This document shows, in pieces, positions 54,440 through 63,280 of a stretch of 64,000 bases of DNA; the first letter of the stretch is position 1, and every line of letters begins with the position of its first letter. The notes under the pieces are model-generated. The model did not search any database. It was given only the letters and a program-made list of their open reading frames with translations, and was not told the origin of the DNA. Position numbers and translations under genes: made by a program. Source of the DNA: Aradus depressus (lineage: Eukaryota; Arthropoda; Insecta; Hemiptera; Aradidae); contig OY759215.1 of the NCBI GenBank assembly GCA_963662175.1, positions 18,899,079-18,963,078 on the forward strand. Direction: 5' to 3'.

Positions 54440-54522
54440 CCCTGATTTCTCACTTTTCTTTAGCCGAATTGGCTTCGTGATGTATTCATTCTATCGGGAG
54501 TTATGGAGTTCATAGACCCCCA
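54440..54522 (-). repeat. Family A end fragment, reversed
   Basis: cacttttctttagccgaattggcttcgtgatgtattcattctatcgggagttatggagttcatagac is a standard reversed A segment that leads straight into a crumb of family C (54523-54566). Confidence 0.6.
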
Positions 54523-54769
54523 CACGGAATTATAGAAAACGCAAATCAGAGGAAAGCTCGCATTAAAACGTCTGTGAAAACGTCTATCCGCTCGTTAAGC
54601 ACAGTGATAGCTGGTCAAACTTTCTTGTGTTACAAAATACCGTCAGATTTCAATCGCTAATAACTACGAGACTAGTAATGCGATAACAACGGTTGAGGTC
54701 ACAATGGATAGAGCATGTCTGAACGTGTTTGTTTTGCCTGACGTTATCGGGCTAGTGTGGGCACCGGCG

Positions 54770-54808
54770 CACAGTGGGCCAAATCCCGAATCTAGCGGGT
54801 CAAAAGTC
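54770..54808 (+). repeat. Transib left end, RSS-like: heptamer-23-nonamer
   Basis: Heptamer CACAGTG (54770-54776) equals the consensus recombination signal heptamer; spacer 23 bp (54777-54799); nonamer-like TCAAAAGTC (54800-54808) matches the consensus ACAAAAACC at 6 of 9 positions. Confidence 0.8.
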
Positions 54809-55035
54809 CTGTGAATAAGTTACTGATAAATTATTATTTTTCAATTATTCAGATGGGCATAAAAAGGCAGAAAAATAACGAAAAACACTATGGTTTGCAA
54901 ATAACTTTTTTAATTATTATAATTAGAGCGACAAGTCGCTTAAACTAAAATTACTAATGGAATTGTTGTCTTCACTGCTAATTTCTGCCGAAATCGTTGT
55001 TGAAATTAATAGTAACTGTCTTACTTTTTCACTTA

Positions 55036-55700
55036 TTCCAGTTTTGTTTGGAAGGCAGTGGTCTGAGGGAGCCAATAAAAGGATCAGACGAAATGAGCAG
55101 GTTGTTTAAAATGTCAGTTAGTAGAATAGCGATCCATTTTTCTAGAAAAGTGTTCCCTGAATCTTTTTATCTCCTTATGTTGGCATTCTTGAACGTCTTC
55201 GGCCAGCTTTCCGATAAGTATTAGAAAATGTTTAATAAGAGCACTTCCATGTATAAGTATTTTATGAACACTGACAGGCATGGTGTACCAATCATGCAGC
55301 AAGACGTTCATCATACGAACAGTTTCAGCAGCGAAAGTTTCAAAGGCTTCCAAATAAATATCACACCCTGATGACAAAGCCTGTGGGAGTATGCTAAACC
55401 TTTCCATTAATTCTTCATCCACGCCAGTAATTTCAGTTGTTAAGGAAGGATTTTGGAAAAACCTTCGAGCTGCATTGCCATCATTTGTATTGCCACCTCC
55501 TTGCTTTGGAGTATCAATAGCTGCCGAGTCCACATTTTTTCTTCGTATAGTCAAAAAGGAATGTAATTTGTTCGAGGGTATTTCCAATAGGACGATTGCT
55601 GACTCTCAACACATCGTACAACTAATTTCTGCATATAGACATTTTCACACCTGCAGTTACAAATAACATTAGTGAAAAAAAAAAAAAAAAAAAAAAAAAA
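55036..55700 (-). pseudogene. Transib transposase C-terminal remnant (RAG1-like)
   Basis: The main minus frame spans 55587-55114 (157 codons from its first Met, and open a little further upstream in other frames). The first third is low complexity and polar; the last part has VHKILIHGSALIKHFLILIG, then KLAEDVQECQHKEIKRFREH and SRK. In Transib and RAG1 the last catalytic acidic residue lies in an SEE/SEG...E-type segment followed by a basic KxxRxxR helix; by position E130 in LAED is the candidate. A frameshift near 55112 is followed in another frame by DILNNLLISSDPFIGSLRPL, which continues the same C-terminus. The first two catalytic Asp residues are deleted. Family assignment is supported independently by the element ends. 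Confidence 0.72.
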
Positions 55701-55703
55701 AAA
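55678..55703. repeat. Poly-A tract inside Transib
   Basis: A run of about 27 A (55675-55702) lies upstream (minus orientation) of the transposase remnant; it may mark an internal deletion or an inserted retro-tail. Confidence 0.7.
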
Positions 55704-56164
55704 CGGGGCAAAACGGGTCGTTAAATTTAGTGCCATCCTATTATCTATTAGTCAATGAACAAGAATAATGATCGTTTACGAGGTACTAAGAGGTACGAAA
55801 AAAGTTACGCCCTTATGAACTAGAATGAACTTTTTTTTTTTAATGTGCACTATTCTTGTGGCCCTTCCAACACTTTGTGATTGACTTAAGACAAAACAAA
55901 AATTGCTAAGACTTACCTTTTTGATTGTATTTCATGGAAGAATTATGAAGAAAAGATCAGTAATGTTCGGAAGCGACACTCACAGGAAGTGATGTAGTCA
56001 AACTACCTCGCCTCCAAGATAATACAGCTGTTTGCATGGTTTGTTTATTACGTCGCTGCGTTGTATTGACTTCGTCATCTCTAATTCCCTTTGTTTATTT
56101 CTCTCTCACATACCACTTGTTGAACCAGGTTGTTTTCTTCCCGAAATCTCTCACTTCATTTTCG

Positions 56165-56203
56165 GACTTTTGTCCAGCTAGATTTGGGATCAGGCCCATT
56201 GTG
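56165..56203 (-). repeat. Transib right end, RSS-like: heptamer-23-nonamer
   Basis: On the minus strand: CACAATG (56203-56197), spacer 23 bp (56196-56174), nonamer-like ACAAAAGTC (56173-56165), matching 7 of 9 positions of the consensus. Same spacing as the left end. Confidence 0.8.
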
Positions 56204-56397
56204 CGGCGGATGATTGTTGCGAATTAGCGTTGTGTAAAATTAGAAATTAGTGTAGCGTGATAACGCGTTTAGATAGGACGTTGATTCGGGTGTCATTGTA
56301 AAGAGCTTGAGGAATACTACTAGGACTCAAAGTGAAACAATAAAAATATTCGCCGAAATATATGAATTGAAAATTGCAAAAAAATTAAAGATGTCAC

Positions 56398-56594
56398 ATA
56401 TGAATCGTAAATATGCGCGGAATTATAGAAAACGCAAATCAGAGGAAAGCTCGCATCAAAATGAATTTAAAAATCCTAAAAAGTCTAGTGCCGAGGAAAT
56501 GCAAGAGCTATGGCAGCATCGAAAAGAAAATGAAAAAACGGCGCAAAGACGTTTTCACGGAAAATCTACGGCGTGGACCTTGACTACGCCTTAA
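56398..56594 (+). pseudogene. Basic TE-protein N-terminal fragment, family C copy 2
   Basis: Same reading as at 2897-3106 but longer: MNRKYARNYRKRKSEESSHQ, then KKSSAEEMQELWQHRKENEK and a short end. No enzyme domain follows. See the first copy for discussion. Confidence 0.4.
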
Positions 56595-56600
56595 TGTTTT

Positions 56601-56840
56601 TTTAAAAATAATTTTTGGAATCAGGGTATCGGAAAACAGACAAATGAAAGGAGGCGATGTGGGAGTTTTAACACAAAAACGCTAATAATGTTGAAATGAA
56701 TGCATTGACACGAAATTTAGTATGTAAATTCACAAGTCTCTGCGTCAACTATTGTCCAAAAAGGTTTCAGCGGGAGAGCAAAAACATAACAAAAACATAA
56801 TTGATTAATTCGTGCTCGGGACATAGTCGATGTTTCACGA
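56601..56840 (+). repeat. Family A fragment
   Basis: ttggaatcagggtatcgg, gggagttttaacacaaaaacgctaataat, gaatgcattgacacgaaatttagtatg, and the terminus ttgattaattcgtgctcggg-acatagtcgatg. It follows family C, as at copy 1, so C probably lies within A at both sites. Confidence 0.7.
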
Positions 56841-57119
56841 GTTGTTTAAGTAAGTGAAGTGAAATGAACTTTTTTAAACTTTTTCTGTGATGAAATTCTC
56901 GAGCGACCCAATAAAGTGGTAAAAAAAGAAAATAAAAGATATCGGCAGTAGCCTTCTTTCGTTTTGTACTCTCCGAAACAAATGCCCACACTTGGAGCAG
57001 GGACCACCCTCAAATGGAGGACGTAAATTCCATGGAAAAAAGGAGCTCTTGACCGAGGACCTTACTTAATATTTTGGTTGTTAACAATTGGAATACATTT
57101 GTACTGCTACCAACTAAAC
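56841..57119. other. Short spacer
   Basis: A 74-codon minus frame here has no recognisable domain. Confidence 0.4.
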
Positions 57120-57700
57120 TATTTTTTTTTTTTTTTTGGTCAATTAATGTGTTCATTGTTCTTATCTTCCACATTACACCTCTGCTTTTAATTTCCTAAA
57201 TTGGATCTACTCCATTTCTAATGTGAAAAACGCAGCAATTATTTCATAGGCTGCAAAATAAAAATTGTTTCTAATTCTTTCTTTTGTATATTTTAACTGA
57301 TTGCATGGCATAAAGTCCCCAGCGTGAGAATTTCAACCTTGAGGTGGATATTTCCGAAACTCTATCCAATAATAGCTCCCAAATTACCCAACTATTTTAT
57401 TTCTTACAATTCACAAACCTCTTATCTAAATTATAAAACAAAATTGTCTTCATCAAGTAGCCTTTCTATTCAGTATTCTCCAATCTCATTTATTATTATT
57501 AATTTGCGCCTATCCAAATTAGCCCGCTAGGATCCCCACAGACCTGCATCCATCAAGCATCCATGACCCTCGTGCCTTAAAGAAGAAAAAAAAAATTGTT
57601 TCGGGTTGCAGTCTACAAAAAACCCAACAAATAGTATACTGTAGATCTATATTGTAGACCTGATGATGAGGACACCTCGAAAGCCGGCTAGCATAAATTA
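57120..57700 (+). mobile_element. Family F / Penelope-like remnant, forward copy
   Basis: 57165-57270 and 57590-57650 match, inverted, 60872-61035: cttccacattacacctctgctttt, ttggatctactccatttctaatgtg, gcagcaattatttcataggctgcaaaataaaaattg, and then tcgggttgcagtctacaaaaaacccaacaaatagtat. Here an extra 310 bp (57270-57590) separates the two parts. The copy continues to the hammerhead-like motif at 57658. Confidence 0.65.
57658..57697 (+). other. Hammerhead-ribozyme-like core motif, best copy
   Basis: CTGATGA (57663-57669), then t, stem gagg, loop aca, stem cctc, then GAAA and gccggctagca. All three conserved core boxes (CTGATGA, GAAA, and a pairing helix II) are present. Homologous to the mutated copy at 21491. 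The third pairing helix and the cleavage-site strand were not confirmed. Confidence 0.5.
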
Positions 57701-57739
57701 ATAAAATCTGAGAGATTTCAGACTATATCAGACATATTC

Positions 57740-57947
57740 ACTTTCAAAAGTCGCTTGTGGAAAGCATGCCTAAAACAGTTCTGAAATGTCGTTTTGAAAC
57801 AGATTTTTATAGACTTCTGCTCGATTTACGCCGAAACGATTAGTTCTACGGAAAAATTGGTTCTTACCAAAAATGATCCTTATTAAATTTGCAATAGTTA
57901 ATGTATCCTTAGATTTGAAACAGGACCAAAATGATTATAAAAATAAA
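57740..57947 (+). repeat. Family B fragment
   Basis: gacttctgctcgatttacgccgaaacgattagttctac, aaaaattggttcttacc, atccttagatttgaaacaggacc: modules as in 9370-9510. Confidence 0.6.
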
Positions 57948-58230
57948 TGTATGTATATATATGAAATGGCCATTACAGGATATTCTTCCCAACCAACAAC
58001 TTTTGTACAGATCCCTCTTTCCCCCCCCCCCCCCCCCCCCCCCTCTTAGATTAAAATTTCATGCTGATGTTATTGGGTATAAGAAAGTTACTGTCAGAAT
58101 TACGCACTACAATTAAACAAAGAAAACCACTGATGCTAGAACATTACTTTTATATTGCCAGTAATGCCAGTTTGATATTAATTTTAGTGGAGGGAGAAGA
58201 TGGAGTGTTATCAGTACAAAATTGGTTGGT
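57948..58230. mobile_element. Inverted-repeat element with poly-C, degraded
   Basis: Left end gtatatatatgaaatggccattacaggatattctt; internal 23-base C run (58021-58043); gggtataagaaagttactgtcag at 58074, and gccagtaatgccagttt at 58156. Same family as 9598, 15508 and 45957, rearranged. Confidence 0.5.
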
Positions 58231-58545
58231 TTCATGTTTTCCGACCACCGGATTCCAAAAATGAGAAACAAATTTGTGTCTGTCTGTATGCGATAACTCC
58301 TGATAGAATAAGTGTATCGACACGAAATTTTATATTTGATCCAGAACACTCTAAGAACCTATTGATGCTTAGCCAAATCGACCAAAGGGAAGCGGGAAAT
58401 TAGGGGAGAGGCTTAACACAAAAACTCTAATAACTGCCGTTGTAATGAATGTAGTGACACGAAATTGTATGTATAAATTCGAAGCCGTCTAAGGACCACA
58501 CCTTAATTTACAGAGGAATCAGCAGGAAGGAAGATCAGATCTTAA
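58231..58545 (+). repeat. Family A, 5' part
   Basis: ttttccgaccaccggattccaaaaatgag, gataactcctgatagaataagtgtatcgacacgaaattttat, aatcgaccaaagggaagcggg, taataactgccgttgtaatgaatgta, and half of a further unit. Confidence 0.75.
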
Positions 58546-58655
58546 CCTTCTTAACCTCCAGGTTCTGGCCTAATATTTTTTTGTCCTTTATTAACCTAAA
58601 ATTTACCTGCTTTGAATTGGTTAATACTTATAATAAAAATCAAATCGTATAATAT

Positions 58656-58965
58656 AGGTTAGGTTAGGTTTTATGACTCATGCCCGGGCTGTAACTACGA
58701 GGTCATATCGCCTACTGCCAGAGCGCTCTTTCGTCACTCTAGTGGACATGAGCCCGACTCTACTGTGGGAGTCCTAAATTTTGCCTACCCTAAATTTTTA
58801 TTCACCTAGGGCAGGGGTCTTTAACGAGTACCTGACATCGTACAGGCTCGGGACCATCGCTTAACCTCCCAGATAAAATAAACTAAGGGCCTCGGTCGGG
58901 GTTCGAAGCCACGTTCTTGAGCTCAGAAGACAAGCATGCATACCACTGAGCTACCGGCGCCCTCT
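58656..58965 (-). mobile_element. tRNA-derived SINE with internal deletion
   Basis: Complete tail (aggttaggttaggtttta on the plus strand) and head (ggcgccggtagctcagtgg on the minus strand), but the segment between gggaccatcgcttaac and ctcccagataaaataaac lacks about 45 bp present in other copies. Flanks are TA-rich, so the duplication is unclear. Confidence 0.88.
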
Positions 58966-59599
58966 GGTATATATATAATTTTGTTATTTAATTCACATGG
59001 TTAATGAAGACAAAATAAGTTTCACATCAACCGTGCGCTTATGTGGGTGAGGCACACCTGATTTTTTTATATTTATGTAATCAGGAGGTTGGAAATTCCG
59101 TTGATAACGCCGCATCGAATTTTCGATCGAGCACATAACTTCCCCTATACTTTACCCCTATCTGGAGAAATAAAAAGAAACCTTATTAATGTGGATCTTT
59201 TCAGCTGCCGGACTGTAAAGGTATCATTTGTGTAGCAGGGACATGAATTTAAGCCCCTAACATTGGCTTTAAAAGGACAGTACAGCATGAAATGTGTACA
59301 CCATCTAGTATCAAGAATCCGCGGTTGAACCTCCAGAAATTAATTAGCTTTCAGAGCCGCAGAACAGCTTTCACCCCTCTGAAAGCCTTACTGTCAGATC
59401 AAAGGACGTGCCAGGGATTCAAATGTGTTCTCGAACTCGATCATAATACCATCCAATGTTGGTTGTCAGTTTGTTCTTTCTTTTCAAACAGTGGAAATTG
59501 TTTGAACTTCAACACTGCCCAGACAAAGAGAGCAATCTACATACAGAGGGAGTCTAGTTCCAAGTCTACTTGTGTCACAGGACGATGGTCCTCAACTTT
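58966..59599. other. Intergenic, family A end, no gene
   Basis: 59085-59165 is a reversed A end (gaggttggaaattccgttgataacgccgcatcgaattttcg...cataacttcccctatact). The plus frame at 59292-59642 is unrecognised and its 3' part is degenerate SINE, so I do not support it as a gene. Confidence 0.45.
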
Positions 59600-59718
59600 T
59601 ACCATGTCAGGTATTCCACAAAGAGCCCCCTATCCTAGATGAATAAACCTAGGTAACAAAATTTAGGACTCCAGACTGGCTGCTCTCGAAGGAGCGCTAT
59701 GTTAGTAGGCGATATGAC

Positions 59719-60560
59719 CAGGGTCGCCATCTTTTTTTTGTGCAAATAAAGTACATTGGTTATTAAAGGTAGAAAAAAAAAAGTACATTGTGTCAAAATA
59801 AAGTTCGATTTATTTTACTTTATTATTTTGCTTAAAAACATATTTTTCAATTCTTTTAGCAACTTTTAACAACAAATTATCGCTGCTAAACAGCTTCACA
59901 GCATCTTTACAGTCTATATTTAAGTTAAAGTAAACAAGTAATTCATTTTTTATCAGATTCAGAGACGCTTTGTTTCTTTCGTCTCCCCATTTGCTATTTA
60001 TCACAGAAAAAACTCTCTCTGTGAATGCTGACGTGGCGGGAATCGATAGTAAAAATGAAATTAATTTATACAAATTTGAAAAACTATCATTAGTCTTATT
60101 AAATACTTGCTGCCATTTTTGTGCAGTAGACTATTCCGCAAAACCTTCAGAGCTATATATTTGATTATATAATTTGTTTAATAAAGATTAATCGTATTTT
60201 TATTGCACTCAATCCGCCTTACACAAAACGAACAAGAAGTTTTGACAATGACATTGACAATATTGACATTTGAGGTTAGGATGCGTTCGGTTAGGATGCG
60301 GTTAGTATATTCGTCAATTATCGATCCTATTCGGCAACAATCGATAACGTCACCGACCCCAGTAAATCTGTCGTTCTGTTTTACGCAAAAAATCTTACGA
60401 CCAACCTTTTTTTGTATGTTATATGTAAAATGAATCCCAGAGAAATCAAATCATGTGAAATAAAGTATTTTCGCGTACTTTATTGATCTCATAAAGTATA
60501 GAGTACAATCACCCGAAATAACGTACAATACTTTATAATAAAGTACGGGTGGCAACCCTA
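59719..60560 (-). mobile_element. hAT transposon, deleted copy, 8-bp target duplication
   Basis: 842 bp with ends cagggtcgcca and, reversed, tagggttgcca. Target duplication gatatgac at 59711-59718 and 60561-60568, 8 bp as expected for hAT. aaagtac-type words lie inside both ends (59750, 59787 and 60535-60545). A transposase C-terminal fragment is on the minus strand; the rest of the gene is missing. Confidence 0.93.
59810..60073 (-). pseudogene. hAT transposase C-terminal dimerisation domain
   Basis: 87 codons ending in a proper stop. LISFLLSIPATSAFTERVFS followed by a WGDERN motif is the signature of the hAT C-terminal dimerisation region; it then reads NLIKNELLVYFNLNIDCKDA. No internal stop. 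The RNase-H-like catalytic core and BED zinc finger are missing from the element, so no transposition activity can be encoded. Confidence 0.92.
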
Positions 60561-60612
60561 GATATGACCTCTTAGTTAAAGGCCGAGCATGAACCACAAT
60601 AACTAATAACTA

Positions 60613-60871
60613 ATCCACACTACGGTAACTCTTTATTTAGTATTTCCGAATAGTGCACGCATTTTTTTCCATGTATTATTTTGTTTCTTCTCTAACAATA
60701 AAAAAATTATGTTGCGATAAAACCAAATTCTAGATAATATACCTAATAAGTGAATCTCTAATGTATTCGGTTACAGACTGGGAGTCAACCATTGCCATGG
60801 AAACATACTATTTGTACTTGACCTTGACCATCTCGGTCGTTCATATTCTATTATGGGGAGCGGCAAAGAAA
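60613..60871. other. Short spacer
   Basis: No feature recognised. Confidence 0.4.
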
Positions 60872-61035
60872 CAGTATACTATTTGTTGGGTTTTTTTGTA
60901 GACTGCAACCCGAAACAATTTTTATAGGCTAACAATTTTTATTTTGCAGCTTATGAAATAATTGCTGCTTTTTTTCACATTAGAAATGGAGTAGATCCAA
61001 TTTAAGAAATGAAAAGCAGAGGTGTAGTGTGGAAG
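60872..61035 (-). mobile_element. Family F remnant, reverse copy
   Basis: Inverted match to 57165-57270 plus 57590-57650, here without the 310-bp insert: the junction reads ttgttagcctataaaaattg. This compact form is probably closer to the original. Confidence 0.65.
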
Positions 61036-61343
61036 ATAAGCAGAAATATAGGGGAGTAAGCTAAAGATGGTAACGAGACATTTGATAAGTTCAAAAGTGG
61101 ATCGGGGCTCAACAAGGTAGGCCTTGTCTTAAGCTGTTCTCTCTAAGAAAGGTTTCCCAACGAGATTAGTGTTCCTTCGCTGACGACGCATTACTCTTGT
61201 TTTCTTGAGTAAGTAGGATGTCGTTACAAGACATTTTTTGTGTCCCCACTTGTACTTTAATCTGTCAGTTACGTAATAGAACATCTTCTTTAATTTTATG
61301 AAGAAGAAAAAAGAATGATCTCTAAAGACACCAATACAATAGT
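61036..61343. other. Intergenic, no gene
   Basis: A 102-codon minus frame at 61129-61437 overlaps the SINE tail and is not supported. Confidence 0.4.
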
Positions 61344-61678
61344 AGGTTAGGTTAGGTTTTATGACCCATGCCCGGGCTTTAACTACGAGGTCATATCGCC
61401 TACTACCAGAGCGCCCTTTCGTCACTCTGGTGGACATGAGCCCGACTCCACTGTGGGAGTCCTAAATTTTGGCTACCCTAAATTTTTATTCACCTAGGGT
61501 AGGGGTCTGAGTACCTGAGATCTTACAGGCTCGGGACCATTGCTTAACGTCCCATCCGAAGGACGGCGTGAGTAAGTTTATTTTTCCTCCCAGATAAAAT
61601 AAACTAAGGGCTTCGGTCGGGTCACGATTTTGAGCTCAGAAGGCAAGCACGCATACCACTGAGCTACCGGCGCCCTCT
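61344..61678 (-). mobile_element. tRNA-derived SINE, near full length
   Basis: Tail aggttaggttaggtttta, full body and head ggcgccggtagctcagtgg. Small deletions: ggggtct-gagtacctgag lacks ttaac, and the B-box word is shortened (tcgggtcacgatt). A short imperfect duplication aatagta may flank it. Confidence 0.88.
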
Positions 61679-62507
61679 AATAGAATAGTATATTGTTTGA
61701 TAAGTATAATGTTATAACCTATCAAGATGGCTGGTGTTGTGAGAAGTGATTATTTAACAGGCTGTTGAATAAAAGATAGATAAGAAAATAAAATAAAATA
61801 AATTTTATTCTGGAACCGAGGCCCCCTGAAAATAAATACATACAAAGTCAAAAATATAAGGTAACAATGAAATAGAGTATCACTAGTCCGTACAAATAAA
61901 TAAATAAAAAAGTAAATAAATTAGTGCCACAGTCAAGAAAATCTAGACAATTATAAATATAAATACATAAAAAATTAACTTGAACAGCCTAATTATGAAT
62001 AATTAAAAGTATCTATATAAATAGAAGAATGTATATAATAAAGAATCTGTATAAATGTGAATAAAATAAAATAAATTAATAAAAATCGACAGAGCAAAAT
62101 ACAATGATGGTTAACTATAAAAGAGAAGGAAGGATGCCCAAACAAGAATTGAAATAAAATTAATTTTAGAAAGTAGGGGCTGCTAGATAGAAAAAGTGTG
62201 AAGAGAAAGAAGAATAAAAATAAAATAATGATAATAAAATGAAATATAAAATAAATAAATAAATGTATGATATAAAATGAACAAAGTAGGTTTAATATTT
62301 ATCATGATAGAATAATTTAGGGAATATGGAGAACTAATATTTTCTATTTTAATTTTCTTATTTTCATTTTACCTATTTATTTGGCCATTTATACTTTTTA
62401 TTTATTTTTTCTCATATATCGGTTTTTCTCAAATTAATTTAACTTCAAAACTAGTCTGGCCATCCTTCCCTCTGTTTTATAGTCAATCATTAATGTATTT
62501 TAATGTA
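61679..62507. other. AT-rich intergenic; dispersed repeat
   Basis: 61722-61770 is a family F start (gatggctggtgttgtgagaagtg...aacaggctgttgaataaaa). 61790-61850 shares words with 18259-18300. A-rich sequence continues to about 62330 with aaat microsatellite-like runs. No gene. Confidence 0.5.
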
Positions 62508-62845
62508 CGAAGTATAGGGGAAGTTATGTAATCAGTAAAAAATTCGATGCTAAGTTTTTCCCCTGAATTTCTTACTTTTCGACCTCCAGATTCTAAAGAA
62601 TTATGAAGAACTAAACAAAGGGGTGTGGATTGTTTAGCGAAGAGGAGTTGGAATAGTGAGGATTATATCACTTATAAAATTTCGTGTCGATACATTCATT
62701 CTATCGAAGAAAGACAGACAGAAAATTATTTTTTTCATAATTGGGGAATCTAGAGGTCGCAAAACATGAAATTCTGTTAAAAATCCGCATCGAATTTTTA
62801 CCGATTACGTAACTTCAACTATACTTCGTATTGCTGGGGAATTAA
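62508..62845. repeat. Family A fold-back copy (both termini inverted)
   Basis: The left end gtacgaagtataggggaagttatgtaatcag...aaattcgatgctaag...gacctccagattc is repeated in inverse at the right (gaatctagaggtcgc...catcgaatttttaccgattacgtaacttc...atacttcgtattgc), about 100 bp each. It shows that the family A opening module can occur as an inverted pair. Confidence 0.75.
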
Positions 62846-62861
62846 TAAATAAAAAAAATAT

Positions 62862-63186
62862 TCGTCCGGCCTCTTAAAGGCCTGGCACAAGTAGAAGCGA
62901 GCTAGCCTACCGTGTTCTATCGTGAGATCGAAACCTGGCTGAGGCTCTTAGACTTTTCTTATATGTGGGGGAGTAACCGTAGTAGTCTTGAGCACGTTCT
63001 TCGGATGGGGCGTTAAGTGATGGTCCCGACTCTATGCTATGTCAGATGATCGTTAGAGACTCCTTACCCTAATTAGATCTGGATAAGCAACATTTAGTTA
63101 CTCCCACTCTGTTGTCGAGCTCATATCCAGCGGCGTAACGTTCTCTGGTAGTAGGCAACAAAGCCCAGGCATGAGTTAAAAAGAGA
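62862..63186 (+). mobile_element. Divergent SINE copy or sister family
   Basis: The body follows the SINE order (tgaggctcttagac, gagcacgttcttcggatggggcgttaagtgatggtcccgac, ctatgctatgtcag, tcgagctcatatccag, ctggtagtaggcaac, gcccaggcatgagtta), but the head (cgtccggcctcttaaaggcctgg...gtgagatcgaaacctgg) is unlike the ggcgccggtag head. It may be an older subfamily with another tRNA-like head. Confidence 0.7.
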
Positions 63187-63280
63187 GAATTTTTTTTTTT
63201 TTCGTTTTTGGAATAGGAGGTTATAAAACATGAAATTCCGTTGAAAACTCCGCATCGAATTTCTGATCGATTATTCCGCA
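63187..63280 (-). repeat. Family A end, reversed
   Basis: ggaataggaggttataaaacatgaaattccgttgaaaactccgcatcgaatttctgatcgatta: the reversed opening module. Confidence 0.7.

Larger units (their letters stand above)
54770..56203 (-). mobile_element. Transib DNA transposon, internally deleted
   Basis: 1434 bp. Ends: cacagtgggccaaatccc on the left and, reversed, cacaatgggcctgatccc on the right; the inverted repeat extends about 39 bp with a few mismatches. The target duplication is cggcg (54765-54769 and 56204-56208), a 5-bp GC-rich duplication as known for Transib. Family C copy 1 at about 2738-2747 shows the site with a single ccggcgg. Contains a C-terminal transposase remnant on the minus strand. 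Full-length Transib elements are longer and encode a large transposase, so most of the coding region is missing and this copy is non-autonomous. Confidence 0.9.
54567..56600 (+). mobile_element. Family C, copy 2, split by Transib
   Basis: 54567-54769 matches 2535-2745, and 56204-56600 matches 2742-3165. A crumb of the C 3' part (atagaaaacgcaaatcagaggaaagctcgcatt) precedes it at 54530-54566, suggesting two tandem C pieces. Its reading frame at 56398-56594 is longer than in copy 1. Confidence 0.78.
59600..60612 (+). mobile_element. Degenerate SINE split by a hAT element
   Basis: 59600-59718 carries the SINE body (catgtcaggta, ctagatgaata, aaaatttaggactcc, aggcgatatgac) and 60561-60612 its end (gatatgacctcttagttaaaggccgagcatgaac). 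The hAT element sits between. Confidence 0.85.

Noticed and set aside
55391..55666. Plus-strand 91-codon frame over the Transib remnant
   Set aside because: It is the antisense shadow of the transposase remnant on the minus strand.
59292..59642. 116-codon plus frame as a host gene
   Set aside because: Its 3' part is degenerate SINE sequence and no domain is recognisable in the rest.
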